Assembly (NCBI GenBank): GCA_011321985.1
Contig: DROB01000149.1
Coordinates: forward strand, 1-5,570
Direction: 5' to 3'
Source of the DNA: Gammaproteobacteria bacterium
GTDB lineage: Bacteria; Pseudomonadota; Gammaproteobacteria; SZUA-229
Length of the DNA: 5,570 nt
A model generated the notes under the pieces. The model was not told where the DNA came from, ran no database searches, and saw nothing but the letters and a program-made list of their open reading frames with translations. The position numbers were made by a program, and so were the translations under genes. Each line of letters begins with the position of its first letter. Position 1 is the first letter of the stretch. This document shows, piece by piece, positions 1 to 4,979 of the stretch.

Positions 1-1
1 A

Positions 2-469
2 TTCGATGATGTGACACAGGCGCGTGAAGATGAAGAGCGTTTCAAGAATGAAGCAGAAGCCTATCGTAACGAAGTGCTGCCAAAAGCACGGGGTGCTTCA
101 GCACGTATGCGCGAAGAAGCCGAAGCGTATAAAAATGAAGTGATCGCCAGAGCTGAAGGTGAGGCGACCCGTTTTACCGAACTTTTAAAAGCCTATAAAA
201 AAGCCCCTGAAATCACACGTGAACGGCTGTATCTGGATATGATGGAATCGGTCCTGAGTAACAGTTCTAAAGTGTTGGTCGATGTAGAAGGGGGTAACAA
301 TTTACTCTATCTGCCACTGGATAAACTGATGGAACGCAGTAGTACCAGCGAAGCCGCCAGCAAGCAGAAAGCGGCGGCCGATATCCTGAGGAGTATCAAG
401 CAGAGTGGTGTAAACAAGAATAATCAGCGGGCCAGGATAGATGGACTCCGCGGCAGAGGAGCAAGATAA
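2..469 (+). CDS. hflK: HflK, FtsH modulator subunit (C-terminal part, 5' end outside window)
   Basis: The reading frame is open from the first bases (codon phase begins at 2) and ends with TAA at 467-469, leaving 155 residues of the C-terminal part. HflK is an inner-membrane SPFH/prohibitin-family protein that assembles with HflC into a large complex around the FtsH protease and limits its access to membrane substrates. The visible part begins at the FDDV-QAREDEERF segment typical of HflK, followed by an alternating charged/alanine-rich stretch (about visible residues 4-65: EAEAYRNEV, EEAEAYKNEV, ARAEGEA) expected to form the long coiled-coil helix after the SPFH domain. Next comes the conserved KAPEITRERLYLDMME block, then a basic, low-complexity tail (GLRGRGAR). 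The N-terminal cytoplasmic tail, membrane helix and SPFH domain lie upstream. The assignment rests on these family motifs and on hflC directly downstream. A GTG at 11 is internal, not the true start. Confidence 0.95.
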   Translation, partial: FDDVTQAREDEERFKNEAEAYRNEVLPKARGASARMREEAEAYKNEVIARAEGEATRFTELLKAYKKAPEITRERLYLDMMESVLSNSSKVLVDVEGGNNLLYLPLDKLMERSSTSEAASKQKAAADILRSIKQSGVNKNNQRARIDGLRGRGAR

Positions 470-1338
470 TGATCGTTAACAGTTTAAAAATACTTGTTCC
501 TTTGATCGTGTTGCTTGGCTGGACGGCTGTGTTCACTGTCGATGAGCGTCAGGAAGTTGTCCTGTTCCAGTTCGGAGAGATCATCGGATCTGACTTTGAA
601 CCGGGGCTGCATATAAAAATTCCTTTCATGAACAATGTCAAGAAATTTGATAACCGTATATTGACCATCGATCAGAAGCCGGAGCGTTTTCTCACCCAGG
701 AGAAAAAAGACCTGATCGTTGATTCCTACGTGAAATGGCGAATCACTGACGTGGTCCAGTATTATAAAACCACACAGGGTGACGAGCTGACAGCTGGTCG
801 CCTGCTGTACGAAAATATCAATAACGGACTTCGTGATGAATTTGGTAAACGCAGTATCCAGGAGATCATCTCCGGTGATCGTGCCCAGATCATGAACCTG
901 ATGACTGAACAGGCTTCCAGTCGAGCGAAGACCCTGGGTATCGAAGTGGTCGATGTCCGTGTCAAAAAAGTCGATTACCCTGAACGGGTCAGTAATTCGG
1001 TCTATCAACGTATGCGTGCAGAACGTGAACGTGAAGCCCGTGATTTTCGTTCTAAAGGCCATGAGACATCCGAACGTATCCAGGCAGATGCTGATCGCCA
1101 GCGCAGTATCCTGGTAGCAGAAGCTTATCGTGACTCTGAGATCGCTCGAGGTGAAGGTGACGCAAAAGCGACGGAGATCTACGCTAAAGCTTTTAACCAG
1201 GACCGTGAGTTTTACAAATTCTATCGTAGCCTGACAGCGTACACTAAGAACTTTTCTGATGCCGGAGATGTGATATTGCTGCAACCAGATTCTGATTATT
1301 TCCGTTATTTTAAAGATCCTTCAGGTAAGAAGAAATAA
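469..1338 (+). CDS. hflC: HflC, FtsH modulator subunit
   Basis: This 289-residue protein is the SPFH-family partner of HflK; the two form the HflKC complex that regulates the FtsH AAA protease. One N-terminal membrane helix is visible (about residues 5-25, LKILVPLIVLLGWTAVFTV), then the SPFH domain (about 25-190) with the VVLFQFGEI and PGLHIKIPF segments characteristic of HflC. An Arg/Glu/Ala-rich coiled coil follows (about 180-235: MRAEREREARDFRSKG, then AEAYRDSEIARGEGDAKA). The end is the conserved FYKFYRSLTAY and DSDYFRYF block. Length matches the shorter (about 290 residue) HflC of many gammaproteobacteria rather than the longer E. coli form. The ATG overlaps the hflK stop codon by one base (TAATG), and AGAGGAG at 455-461 lies 7 bases upstream, so translation is probably coupled to hflK. 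The stop is followed 3 bases later by the DUF2065 start. Confidence 0.97.
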   Translation: MIVNSLKILVPLIVLLGWTAVFTVDERQEVVLFQFGEIIGSDFEPGLHIKIPFMNNVKKFDNRILTIDQKPERFLTQEKKDLIVDSYVKWRITDVVQYYKTTQGDELTAGRLLYENINNGLRDEFGKRSIQEIISGDRAQIMNLMTEQASSRAKTLGIEVVDVRVKKVDYPERVSNSVYQRMRAEREREARDFRSKGHETSERIQADADRQRSILVAEAYRDSEIARGEGDAKATEIYAKAFNQDREFYKFYRSLTAYTKNFSDAGDVILLQPDSDYFRYFKDPSGKKK

Positions 1339-1341
1339 TAG

Positions 1342-1527
1342 ATGTGGGAGAGTCTTGTCCCTGCACTCGCACTGGTGCTGGTAATAGAAGGCATGTTGCC
1401 ATTTCTGAGTCCGAAAAGCTGGCGTGATGCGATGTCTCAGGCAGTGCAACTACCCGATAACATGTTACGTAGCCTCGGTTTTGTGAGCATGTTGATCGGA
1501 GTGGTAATCCTTTATCTGGTCCAATAA
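1342..1527 (+). CDS. DUF2065 (YjeT-like) small inner-membrane protein
   Basis: This 61-residue protein matches the DUF2065/YjeT family, which is commonly found next to hflC. Two hydrophobic segments are visible: about residues 5-22 (LVPALALVLVIEGMLPFL) and about 43-60 (SLGFVSMLIGVVILYLV). They are joined by a short polar stretch with the family-typical LSPKSWRDAM, and a hairpin topology in the inner membrane is the natural inference. The molecular function of the family is not established; location between hflC and hisZ suggests a link with the HflKC complex but does not prove one. The ATG at 1342 lies 3 bases after the hflC stop, with a purine-rich AAGAAG just upstream inside the end of hflC. 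The stop is 22 bases before hisZ, so it very likely shares the hflKC transcript. Confidence 0.88.
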   Translation: MWESLVPALALVLVIEGMLPFLSPKSWRDAMSQAVQLPDNMLRSLGFVSMLIGVVILYLVQ

Positions 1528-1549
1528 CCATCGAAAAAATAATACTGGC

Positions 1550-2731
1550 ATGATAACAAAACAACACTGGATACTGCCCGAAGGTATAGAAGAAGTCTTG
1601 CCTGAACAGGCGGCAAGATTTGAATCGATGCGTCGTATGCTGCTCGACCTGTACGCTACCTGGGGGTATGAGCTGGTGATGCCACCGACGATCGATTTTA
1701 TCGAGTCGTTACTTACCGGTACCGGACATGATCTCGATCTGCAGACTTTCAAGCTGGTCGATCAGTTGTCCGGTCGTACCCTGGGCATCCGCGCTGATAT
1801 GACACCACAGGTCGCACGCATCGATGCGCATCAACTGCTGCGCGAAGCACCAACGCGTCTGTGTTATATCGGCACGGTTTTACGCACACGTCCGGAGAGT
1901 ATCGGAGACAGCCGTAGTCCGTTACAGGTTGGTGCAGAGTTATACGGTTACGCAGGAATCGAATCCGAAGTCGAGATCATTGGCCTGATGTTGCAGACCC
2001 TTTCAGCCATGGATATAGATGATGTCTATCTGGATCTGGGGAATGTTGATATCTATCGCGGTCTAGCAAAACAGGCAGGCCTGTCGAAAGAAGTAGAAGG
2101 CCAGTTGTTCGATATGCTTCAACGCAAAGCAGTGACGGAGATAAATACATTACTGGACTCTCTGGATATCGACGCTGAAGTGAAAACCATGTTATCCGGT
2201 CTGTCTTCGCTCAACGGTGATCGATCTGTCTTTGAAAAAGCCAGAGCCTTATTATCGAAAGCCGATGAACCGGTAAAGCAGGCGATCGATTACCTGGAGA
2301 AAACGGCAGAGTTAATGTGGCAACGCTACGGCGGCAGCCTGCCGGAGTCGAAGGTGCATTTTGATCTATCCGAGTTGCACGGTTATCACTATAAGACCGG
2401 TGTCGTCTTCGCTGCGTTTGTTCCACAGCGTGGTCAGGCTATCGCACGTGGTGGACGTTATGATGATATCGGTGAGGTCTTTGGCCGCGCCAGAGCAGCG
2501 ACCGGATTTAGCACTGATCTGAAAGTGCTGAATCAGCTATCAGCAAAGCAATTTGTTTCATCAGAAAAAATATTCGCACCTGTTGATGCTGACCGGAGCA
2601 GAGTAGCTGCTCTGCGAGATGAAGGTGCCACCGTCATAGAACAGCTGCCGGGACAGGAAGCTGATGCAGCGGCAATGGGTTGCAATAGAAGCCTCTGCCT
2701 GGTCGATGGCCAGTGGGTAGTCCAGGGCTGA
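1550..2731 (+). CDS. hisZ: HisZ, regulatory subunit of ATP phosphoribosyltransferase
   Basis: HisZ is a histidyl-tRNA synthetase paralogue that binds short-form HisG to make the hetero-octameric enzyme for the first step of histidine synthesis (ATP + PRPP to phosphoribosyl-ATP); it carries no tRNA-charging activity and helps histidine feedback. The 393-residue product opens with the HisZ signature WILPEGIEEVLPEQA (from residue 7). It keeps the class II synthetase core: MPPTIDFIESL, the motif-2-like RADMTPQVARID (81-92) with LCYIGTVLRTRP, and the motif-3-like GGRYDDIGEVFGRARAATGF (about 300-319). It lacks the C-terminal anticodon-binding domain of HisRS and ends in the HisZ-like CNRSLCLVDGQWVV. 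The start fits homologues, but the upstream sequence (AATAATACTGGC) has no good Shine-Dalgarno, so expression may depend on readthrough or coupling from DUF2065, 22 bases away. A short HisG without its own regulatory domain should be encoded elsewhere in the genome. Confidence 0.95.
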   Translation: MITKQHWILPEGIEEVLPEQAARFESMRRMLLDLYATWGYELVMPPTIDFIESLLTGTGHDLDLQTFKLVDQLSGRTLGIRADMTPQVARIDAHQLLREAPTRLCYIGTVLRTRPESIGDSRSPLQVGAELYGYAGIESEVEIIGLMLQTLSAMDIDDVYLDLGNVDIYRGLAKQAGLSKEVEGQLFDMLQRKAVTEINTLLDSLDIDAEVKTMLSGLSSLNGDRSVFEKARALLSKADEPVKQAIDYLEKTAELMWQRYGGSLPESKVHFDLSELHGYHYKTGVVFAAFVPQRGQAIARGGRYDDIGEVFGRARAATGFSTDLKVLNQLSAKQFVSSEKIFAPVDADRSRVAALRDEGATVIEQLPGQEADAAAMGCNRSLCLVDGQWVVQG

Positions 2732-2758
2732 ATAAAAACGAGACCATCTGGTGCATCA

Positions 2759-2786
2759 GTGATAGACAAGTCACATATTTTATATA
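2759..2786 (+). promoter_or_regulatory. Weak candidate promoter in the AT-rich hisZ-purA gap
   Basis: The 86-base gap between hisZ and purA turns very AT-rich from about 2771. A GTGATA (2759-2764; 4 of 6 match to TTGACA) and TATATA (2781-2786; 4 of 6 match to TATAAT) are 16 bases apart and would start a transcript near 2793. TAAGG at 2806-2810 serves as the purA ribosome binding site 7 bases before the ATG. No clear terminator follows hisZ, so purA may be both co-transcribed and independently started. AT-rich sequence gives such matches by chance, hence the low confidence. Confidence 0.25.
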
Positions 2787-2817
2787 CGTTTTAATTTTAT
2801 AAGTTTAAGGTTTAATC

Positions 2818-4128
2818 ATGTCAAAGAACGTCGTCGTACTCGGAAGCCAATGGGGTGATGAGGGTAAAGGTAAAATTGTCGATCTGCTAACCGAACGTGC
2901 TGCAGCTGTGGTCCGTTTTCAGGGAGGACATAATGCCGGTCATACATTAGTCATCGGGGATGAAAAAACGGTCTTGCATCTGATCCCATCGGGTATATTG
3001 CGTGACAATGTGAAATGCCTGATCGGCAATGGTGTCGTATTATCACCCGATGCTCTATTTAAAGAGCTCGGAGAGCTGGAAGCGCGTGGTATACCTGCGA
3101 GTGAGCGCATAGGTATTTCCGAAGCCTGTCCACTGATCCTTCCTTATCATATCGCACTGGATCAGGCGCGCGAGATTGCACGCGGTAAAGCCGCTATCGG
3201 TACTACCGGTCGTGGTATCGGTCCCTGTTACGAAGACAAGGTTTCTCGTCGTGGTATCCGTCTGGCCGATCTGAAAGATCTGGAGGCATTCAAGGAGAAG
3301 CTTGCCGGTGTTATGGAATACCATAACTTTGCCTTAAAAAATTATTTCAAACAGGACGAAGTGGATTACCAGACAGTGCTCGATGCTGTTCTTTCCTATC
3401 GTGAAAAACTGCTGGCACTTATCACGGATGTTCCCGGTATGATTGATGCCTACCGTAAGGACGGAAAAAGTATCATGTTTGAAGGCGCGCAGGGTACATT
3501 ACTCGATATCGACCAGGGTACGTATCCTTTCGTTACTTCTTCGAATACGACGGCGGGTGGTGCCTGTACCGGTAGTGGTATCGGTCCCAGAGATCTGGAC
3601 TATATCCTCGGTATCACCAAAGCGTATACCACACGCGTCGGGGCTGGGCCTTTTCCGACAGAACTGTTTGACGATGACAAAAATGATCCGGGTATCGGTC
3701 AGCATCTGGCGACCGTCGGGCACGAAGTCGGTGCGACCACTGGCCGTGATCGCCGATGCGGCTGGTTCGATGGTGTCGCACTGCGCCGAGCTGCACAGAT
3801 CAATAGCCTGACCGGTCTGTGTATTACAAAACTGGACGTACTGGATGGTCTCGAAACCATCCGGCTGTGTAACAGTTATGAGTATCAGGGAGAGAGCCTG
3901 CATATGCCGCCGTTGGGTGCCGATGCAATCGAACAATGTAAACCGGTCTATGAGTCTATGCCAGGCTGGTCTGAATCGACCGTCGGGGCTACGAGTCTCA
4001 ATGACCTGCCTGAAAATGCAAGAAATTATCTGTCGCGGCTGGCTGAGATAGTGGGTGTGCCTGTCGATATCGTATCTACCGGACCAGAACGTGATGAGAC
4101 GATTGTTTTGAATCATCCATTTGATTGA
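2818..4128 (+). CDS. purA: PurA, adenylosuccinate synthetase
   Basis: This cytoplasmic enzyme makes adenylosuccinate from IMP, aspartate and GTP, the first committed step to AMP. The 436-residue protein has all the hallmark blocks in order. They are the N-terminal GSQWGDEGKGK (9-19) with catalytic Asp14 and Lys17, and FQGGHNAGHT (34-43) with catalytic His42. GTTGRGIGPCYEDK (128 onward) is the IMP-binding region, followed by FEGAQGTLLDIDQGTYPFVT and GPFPTEL. GATTGRDRRCGWFD (305-318) includes the aspartate loop, TKLDVLDGL (337-345) contributes to guanine recognition, and STGPERDETI (420-429) lies at the C-terminus. Length is close to the family norm of about 430, and no key residue is missing. 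The ATG at 2818 is preceded by TAAGG at a good distance and gives the standard N-terminus MSKNVVVLG. It closes the hflK-purA block; the inverted repeat pair begins about 60 bases after its stop. Confidence 0.98.
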   Translation: MSKNVVVLGSQWGDEGKGKIVDLLTERAAAVVRFQGGHNAGHTLVIGDEKTVLHLIPSGILRDNVKCLIGNGVVLSPDALFKELGELEARGIPASERIGISEACPLILPYHIALDQAREIARGKAAIGTTGRGIGPCYEDKVSRRGIRLADLKDLEAFKEKLAGVMEYHNFALKNYFKQDEVDYQTVLDAVLSYREKLLALITDVPGMIDAYRKDGKSIMFEGAQGTLLDIDQGTYPFVTSSNTTAGGACTGSGIGPRDLDYILGITKAYTTRVGAGPFPTELFDDDKNDPGIGQHLATVGHEVGATTGRDRRCGWFDGVALRRAAQINSLTGLCITKLDVLDGLETIRLCNSYEYQGESLHMPPLGADAIEQCKPVYESMPGWSESTVGATSLNDLPENARNYLSRLAEIVGVPVDIVSTGPERDETIVLNHPFD

Positions 4129-4171
4129 GTGCTGATTTAAATTTTGTCTTGTCCTGGCGTGGGGATACGTG

Positions 4172-4187
4172 TTTTTTTTCTTTTTTT
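4172..4187 (+). terminator. T-tract after purA, possible weak terminator
   Basis: Eight T, one C and seven T lie about 45 bases after the purA stop, just before repeat element A. No convincing GC-rich stem precedes it (only a 3-bp CGT/ACG pairing around GGGGAT), so it does not qualify as a standard rho-independent terminator. It may instead belong to the T-rich flank of the repeat, since a similar T/C-rich flank borders copy B in the same orientation. Confidence 0.2.
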
Positions 4188-4242
4188 AATATTTACTTCT
4201 TCTTTTGTTTTAGCCTTGTGGGTCTCGCCCCACTGGCGAGTG

Positions 4243-4270
4243 ACTTTTCTGTCTGCAGCAACAGAAAAGT
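4243..4270 (+). repeat. Hairpin S2 of copy A (10-bp stem, CTGCAGCA loop)
   Basis: ACTTTTCTGT (4243-4252) pairs perfectly with ACAGAAAAGT (4261-4270) around the loop CTGCAGCA (4253-4260). The copy B equivalent has a different stem and the same loop. It is not followed by a T-run, so it is not a standard terminator. Confidence 0.9.
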
Positions 4271-4299
4271 AACCAAAAGAATGCCGCCACGTCAGCTAC

Positions 4300-4322
4300 G
4301 CCCCTGTAGAAGGCACAGGGGT
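4300..4322 (+). repeat. Hairpin S3 of copy A
   Basis: CCCCTGT (4301-4307) pairs with ACAGGGG (4315-4321) around a 7-base loop AGAAGGC; a G-T wobble (4300/4322) and a C-G pair (4299/4323) can extend it. Copy B has CCCCGC/GCGGGG at the equivalent place with a similarly purine-rich loop. Confidence 0.85.
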
Positions 4323-4324
4323 GC

Positions 4325-4422
4325 CCATTGAAGGGCGGGGTTTATCATGCTGTGGAATAACTCGCAAAATACGCTCAGACAGATTCCACAGACGGCCCAT
4401 GACAAACCCCGCCCTTCAATGG
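4325..4422 (+). repeat. Hairpin S4 of copy A (19-bp stem plus inner stems)
   Basis: CCATTGAAGGGCGGGGTTT (4325-4343) pairs perfectly with 4404-4422. After one A-C mismatch, TCATG (4345-4349) pairs with CATGA (4398-4402). Then CTGTGGAAT (4350-4358) pairs with ATTCCACAG (4383-4391), leaving a one-sided bulge ACGGCC (4392-4397) and a 24-base apical region (4359-4382) with AACTCGC and CGCTCAGACAG. Copy B repeats the same architecture base for base in size. Confidence 0.95.
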
Positions 4423-4449
4423 CTTGCTGAGGTGGGGAGTAAGTCAAAA

Positions 4450-4580
4450 GAAAAAAACAAAGAAGAAAGAAGAAAAACAAGATCAAAAACACAAGCAAAG
4501 CCGATCCGGACCAGGTGCCAAAACGCAGCCCCATAACCCGCAGAATAAAACTCTCAGCCAGACTAAAACTCCGCTTTTGC
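4450..4580. other. Spacer between the two repeat copies, no gene seen
   Basis: The first ~50 bases are almost pure A/G/C with little T (AAAGAAG occurs twice in tandem at 4459-4472). The rest is mixed sequence without a recognisable motif, promoter or coding signal. AAAACAAAGAAGAA (4454-4467) can pair with the T-rich start of copy A (4197-4211) with one bulged T, so the left half may be an outer arm of element A. Open frames here are short and have no homologue I recognise. Confidence 0.6.
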
Positions 4581-4606
4581 CTTTGACCTTGTCCACCTTA
4601 GGCAAG

Positions 4607-4704
4607 CCATTTATACGGCAGGGGGATCATGGGCCGTCTGTGAAATCTGTCTGAGCGCCTTCTGCGAGTTATTTCACAGCATGAGCCCCCTGCCGTATAA
4701 ATGG
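4607..4704 (-). repeat. Hairpin S4 of copy B
   Basis: CCATTTATACGGCAGGGGG (4607-4625) pairs perfectly with 4686-4704 over 19 bp. One A-G mismatch follows, then TCATG (4627-4631) pairs with CATGA (4680-4684), and CTGTGAAAT (4638-4646) pairs with ATTTCACAG (4671-4679). Sizes and order match copy A exactly, yet 10 of the 19 outer pairs differ. Confidence 0.95.
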
Positions 4705-4707
4705 GAA

Positions 4708-4727
4708 CCCCGCGTCTTTTTGCGGGG
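4708..4727 (-). repeat. Hairpin S3 of copy B
   Basis: CCCCGC (4708-4713) pairs with GCGGGG (4722-4727) around an 8-base loop. The loop read on the minus strand is AAAAAGAC, like AGAAGGC in copy A. Confidence 0.85.
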
Positions 4728-4757
4728 CGCCAGCCGTAGTGGCGGCATTTTCTGGTT

Positions 4758-4783
4758 ACTCTTTTTTGCTGCAGAAAAAGAGT
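4758..4783 (-). repeat. Hairpin S2 of copy B (9-bp stem, same loop)
   Basis: ACTCTTTTT (4758-4766) pairs with AAAAAGAGT (4775-4783). The 8-base loop, read on the minus strand, is CTGCAGCA, identical to copy A, while the stem differs at several paired positions. Confidence 0.9.
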
Positions 4784-4837
4784 GACTCGCCAGTGGGGCG
4801 AGACCCACAATGCCTAAATAAAAGAAGAAGTAAATAT

Positions 4838-4979
4838 CAAGAAAAGAAAGAAAAGATAACCATATTAAGTGTAAGAGTACAAAAAAACTATACAATTAAT
4901 GAACTTTCATCAATCAACAGGAACAAACCGAATACCATAAATAATTGATTCCAGAATAAAAAACAACTATCCTTACCCT
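4838..4979. other. AT-rich gap before the Cys/His-rich gene
   Basis: This 142-base stretch is strongly AT-rich and contains no credible coding frame. A possible promoter is TTGATT (4945-4950), 17 bases, TATCCT (4968-4973). It would start transcription near 4980, right at the proposed GTG start of the next gene. This is a low-confidence match in AT-rich DNA. Confidence 0.4.

Larger units (their letters stand above)
4189..4449 (+). repeat. Structured repeat element, copy A
   Basis: This ~261-bp element is repeated in inverted orientation at 4581-4837. In order it holds: an 18-base end (ATATTTACTTCTTCTTTT, 4189-4206), identical in copy B; a 26-base block (4216-4241) identical in B, which contains a hairpin CTCGCC/GGCGAG (4224-4229 with 4235-4240); a 10-bp hairpin with loop CTGCAGCA (4243-4270); the linker AACCAAAAGAATGCCGCCA; a hairpin CCCCTGT/ACAGGGG (4301-4321); and a long compound hairpin (4325-4422). 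Similarity to B fades after GTCAAA near 4449. Loops and linkers are conserved while stems differ compensatorily, which argues for a conserved fold. I recall broadly similar AAAAGTAACC-containing hairpins scattered in gammaproteobacterial genomes but cannot name the family. No transposase gene lies inside it. Confidence 0.92.
4581..4837 (-). repeat. Structured repeat element, copy B (inverted relative to A)
   Basis: Read on the minus strand from 4837 to 4581, this copy matches copy A from end to end: the identical 18-base end (4820-4837), the identical 26-base block (4785-4810), then hairpins S2, S3 and S4 in the same order, ending at GTCAAAG. Linkers match (GTAACCA-AA-ATGCCGCCA), as do the S4 bulge ACGGCC and the apical sequences AACTCGC and CGCTCAGACAGATT. 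All three main stems have different sequences from copy A but remain paired, so B is not a recent exact duplicate. With A it makes a 649-bp inverted pair, which could also pair with itself over long distance in one strand. Confidence 0.92.

Noticed and set aside
484..1284. Long 266-residue open frame on the minus strand opposite hflC
   Set aside because: It lies entirely within a well-supported hflC, its product has no recognisable domain, and it is explained by hflC codon composition.
1550..2731. Histidyl-tRNA synthetase (hisS)
   Set aside because: The product lacks the C-terminal anticodon-binding domain and carries HisZ-specific N- and C-terminal sequences, and hisZ is the expected neighbour of hflC and purA.
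3499..4116. 205-residue minus-strand open frame opposite purA
   Set aside because: Fully antisense to a conserved enzyme; low-complexity, threonine-rich translation (TTTGTGTT) with no family features.
4243..4270. Hairpin S2 as the purA rho-independent terminator
   Set aside because: No T-run follows the stem, it recurs in copy B with the same loop, and it belongs to a larger repeated architecture.
4292..4810. Similar short peptides encoded in both repeat copies (each with SDRFHRRPM)
   Set aside because: The shared peptide follows from shared nucleotide sequence in the element. The flanking residues come from stems that change to keep pairing, not to keep amino acids, so the constraint is on structure rather than protein.
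4189..4837. CRISPR array or integron attC sites
   Set aside because: There are only two copies, inverted and ~260 bp long, with no regular spacers; attC core sites (RYYYAAC/GTTRRRY) were not found.
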